DNA from: Gemmobacter sp.
Lineage (GTDB): Bacteria > Pseudomonadota > Alphaproteobacteria > Rhodobacterales > Rhodobacteraceae
Reading direction: 5' to 3'
Assembly (NCBI GenBank): GCA_003509785.1
Contig: DOMY01000302.1
Location: 9,643-16,064, forward strand
Length of the DNA stretch: 6,422 nucleotides
Under the pieces are notes generated by a model that had not been told where the DNA came from, made no database searches, and saw only the letters and a program-made list of their open reading frames with translations. Position 1 is the first letter of the stretch; every line of letters starts with the position of its first letter. Positions 5,041 to 6,422 of the stretch are shown in pieces. Both the position numbers and the translations under genes were made by a program.

Positions 5041-6422
5041 TCAGGCCCGGTCCGGGTCGGTCAGCGCCGCCCCCACCACCCGCGCGCACAGCGCAAGCGA
5101 GATGGCGCCGGCATCGGGATGGCCCAGGCTGCGTTCCGCCAGCGGCCGGGCGCGGCCAAGGCGTGGCACAAGCGCGGCCGTGGCATCGGCGGCGGCGGTG
5201 GCATCTTCGGCCGCGCCCTGCCAGGCATGCGGCAGCGGTTGCCCGCCCGCCACCCGGTTGCCCAGACCTTCGACAAAGGGCACCAGCGCATCCACCAGCG
5301 TCTTGTCACCCGGCTGCGCACCGCCCAGCCGCACGATGGCGGCCAGCGCATCGCGGGCGCCTTGTGCCACGGTCGTGGCATCGGGCGTTTCCGCATCGGC
5401 CAGCGCCTGTCCCCAGGCCCGCAGCGCAACACCCCACAGGGCGCCAGAGGTGCCGCCGGCCCGATCCGCCCAGGCATCGCCCGCCAGTGCCAGCACGGTG
5501 CCCGCCCCGGCGCCATCGGCAACCGCACCGGCCGCCGCCGCCGCTGCCGCCGCAGATCCGCGCGCCATGCCCTGACCGTGATCGCCATCCCCGGCCTGCG
5601 CGTCGATGCGGCCCAGTTCTTCTTCCGCCTCGGCCAGGGCCGTGGCCACGCGCGACAGCAAGCCTGCCACACAGAGCCCCGCCGCCTGCGAGGCCGCCGA
5701 CCCTGCCACGATCTGCGGCGCGGCCAGGGCCGGGGCCAGTTTCCGCACCGCACCCGGTGCCGCCACCGGCACTGCCCCCTTGCGGAAGGCAGGGGCGTCG
5801 GCGGGGGCGCGCCACAAAGCCTCCAGCTCGGCATCCAGCCACAGCAGCGACAGCGAACAGCCCGCCATATCAAGGCTGGTGACGAATTCACCCACTTCGG
5901 GCTCCACCGGGGTCAGCCCTTCGGCGGCCAGCATCCCCGACAGGTGATGCCACAGCACATAAAGCTCTTCATATTTGGTGCGGCCCAGCCCGTTCAGCAC
6001 CACGGCCACCCGGCCGCCATGCCCTGCGGGACGTTCAGCCAGCAGCGGCTGCAACAGCATCCGTGCCAGATCGGCGGCCGGCACCAGCTGTTCGGTGCGG
6101 ATGCCCGGCTCGCCATGGATGCCCAGACCCAGCGCCACATGGCCCTTTTCCACGGTGAACAGCGGGCCGGACTGCCCCGGCAGGGTGCAGCCATCGAAGG
6201 CGAGCCCGAAGGAAACCGTCGCCCGGTTTGCCCGCAGGGCCACGGCCTCGACCGCATCCAGATCCAGCCCGGCCTCTGCCGCCGCCCCCGCAATCTTGAA
6301 CACCAGCAGATCGCCCGCCACGCCGCGCCGCTTGGCCGGTTCATCCCGGCTGGCGCTGGCCACATCATCAGTGACGGCCAGAATGCGCGTGTCGATGCCT
6401 TCGGCCTGCAATCTTGCGGCGG
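5041..6422 (-). CDS. dhaKL: Dihydroxyacetone kinase-family fusion protein DhaK-DhaL (partial, N-terminus missing)
   Basis: The frame is open to the right edge, with no ATG visible, so the N-terminal part of DhaK (by family size roughly 120 or more residues) is outside. Numbering from the Leu codon (TTG) at 6411, residues 1 to about 205 are the rest of DhaK: DDV (15-17), RRGVAGDLLVFKIAGAAAEAG (28-48), GLGIHGEPG (95-103) with His99, the family's covalent substrate-binding histidine, VVLNGLGRTKYEEL (137-150) and GEFVTSLDMAG (174-184). A proline- and alanine-rich linker follows, then DhaL from about 245: Asp270, Asp275 and Asp277 in IDAQAGDGDHG match the spacing of the Mg-ATP-binding aspartates of E. 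coli DhaL. GGTSGALWG (319-327), GDKTLVDAL (368-376) and SLGHPDAGA (428-436) complete the nucleotide site. The fusion implies an ATP-dependent rather than PTS-dependent kinase. An alanine run at 287-294 is a local oddity. The substrate may be dihydroxyacetone, a tetrulose or an oxo-acid; the pdxA, tct and oxidoreductase neighbours favour a sugar-acid route over glycerol metabolism. Confidence 0.93.
   Translation of the reverse strand, partial: AARLQAEGIDTRILAVTDDVASASRDEPAKRRGVAGDLLVFKIAGAAAEAGLDLDAVEAVALRANRATVSFGLAFDGCTLPGQSGPLFTVEKGHVALGLGIHGEPGIRTEQLVPAADLARMLLQPLLAERPAGHGGRVAVVLNGLGRTKYEELYVLWHHLSGMLAAEGLTPVEPEVGEFVTSLDMAGCSLSLLWLDAELEALWRAPADAPAFRKGAVPVAAPGAVRKLAPALAAPQIVAGSAASQAAGLCVAGLLSRVATALAEAEEELGRIDAQAGDGDHGQGMARGSAAAAAAAAGAVADGAGAGTVLALAGDAWADRAGGTSGALWGVALRAWGQALADAETPDATTVAQGARDALAAIVRLGGAQPGDKTLVDALVPFVEGLGNRVAGGQPLPHAWQGAAEDATAAADATAALVPRLGRARPLAERSLGHPDAGAISLALCARVVGAALTDPDRA

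Noticed and set aside
5531..5554. GCC/GCN-rich run encoding consecutive alanines in DhaL as a possible repeat element
   Set aside because: It is in frame and lies between helices of the DhaL domain with mixed Ala codons. It looks like simple low complexity rather than a mobile or regulatory repeat.
5037..5882. Plus-strand Pro/Arg/Ala-rich open frames opposite the DhaL region
   Set aside because: The composition is typical of the antisense of an Ala/Gly-rich GC-rich gene. There is no recognisable ribosome site or fold, and the minus strand carries the intact DhaK-DhaL motifs.
6409..6411. TTG as a possible start of the DhaKL gene
   Set aside because: The frame continues open to the right edge, the upstream residues still look like coding sequence, and the sequence here aligns with the middle of DhaK, so this is an internal leucine codon of a truncated gene.

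Overview
The window is GC-rich with strong third-position G/C bias. Its protein sequences look alphaproteobacterial; a Rhodobacteraceae-type genome is my best guess, from codon use and family composition only. All six genes lie on the minus strand, so transcription runs from the right edge to the left. In transcription order they are: a DhaK-DhaL fusion kinase (6422 to 5041, N-terminus beyond the right edge), a PdxA-family 4-phospho-hydroxyacid dehydrogenase (4895 to 3834), the tripartite tricarboxylate transporter genes tctC (3775 to 2783), tctB (2686 to 2195) and tctA (2182 to 677), and a predicted NAD(P)-dependent oxidoreductase of the homoserine-dehydrogenase-like/SAF family (664 to 1, C-terminus beyond the left edge).

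The layout reads as a catabolic operon for an organic or sugar acid. TctC would capture a carboxylate in the periplasm and TctA/TctB would import it. The oxidoreductase, the kinase and the PdxA-like enzyme would then oxidise, phosphorylate and oxidatively decarboxylate it towards a triose or tetrose phosphate. Each family is known, and PdxA homologues outside vitamin B6 synthesis (PdxA2) act on phosphorylated C4 acids. This set lacks the DUF1537 kinase usually paired with PdxA2 in the threonate/erythronate routes; a DhaKL kinase occupies the kinase position instead. The substrate cannot be read from the sequence.

Three non-coding gaps carry signals. The 145-bp gap between the kinase and pdxA holds a perfect 16-bp palindrome with a GTATAC core, of the kind bound by FadR/FCD-type GntR regulators. 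It overlaps the -10 and spacer of a good sigma70-type promoter, and a GC-rich hairpin lies just after the kinase stop. The 58-bp pdxA-tctC gap has a hairpin followed by four T. The 96-bp tctC-tctB gap has a 12-bp stem capped by a cUUCGg tetraloop, probably an mRNA-stability or expression-balancing element. The tctB-tctA and tctA-oxidoreductase gaps are only 12 nt each. There is no sign of mobile elements, CRISPR arrays or structural RNA genes, and no stretch over 300 bases lacks a gene.
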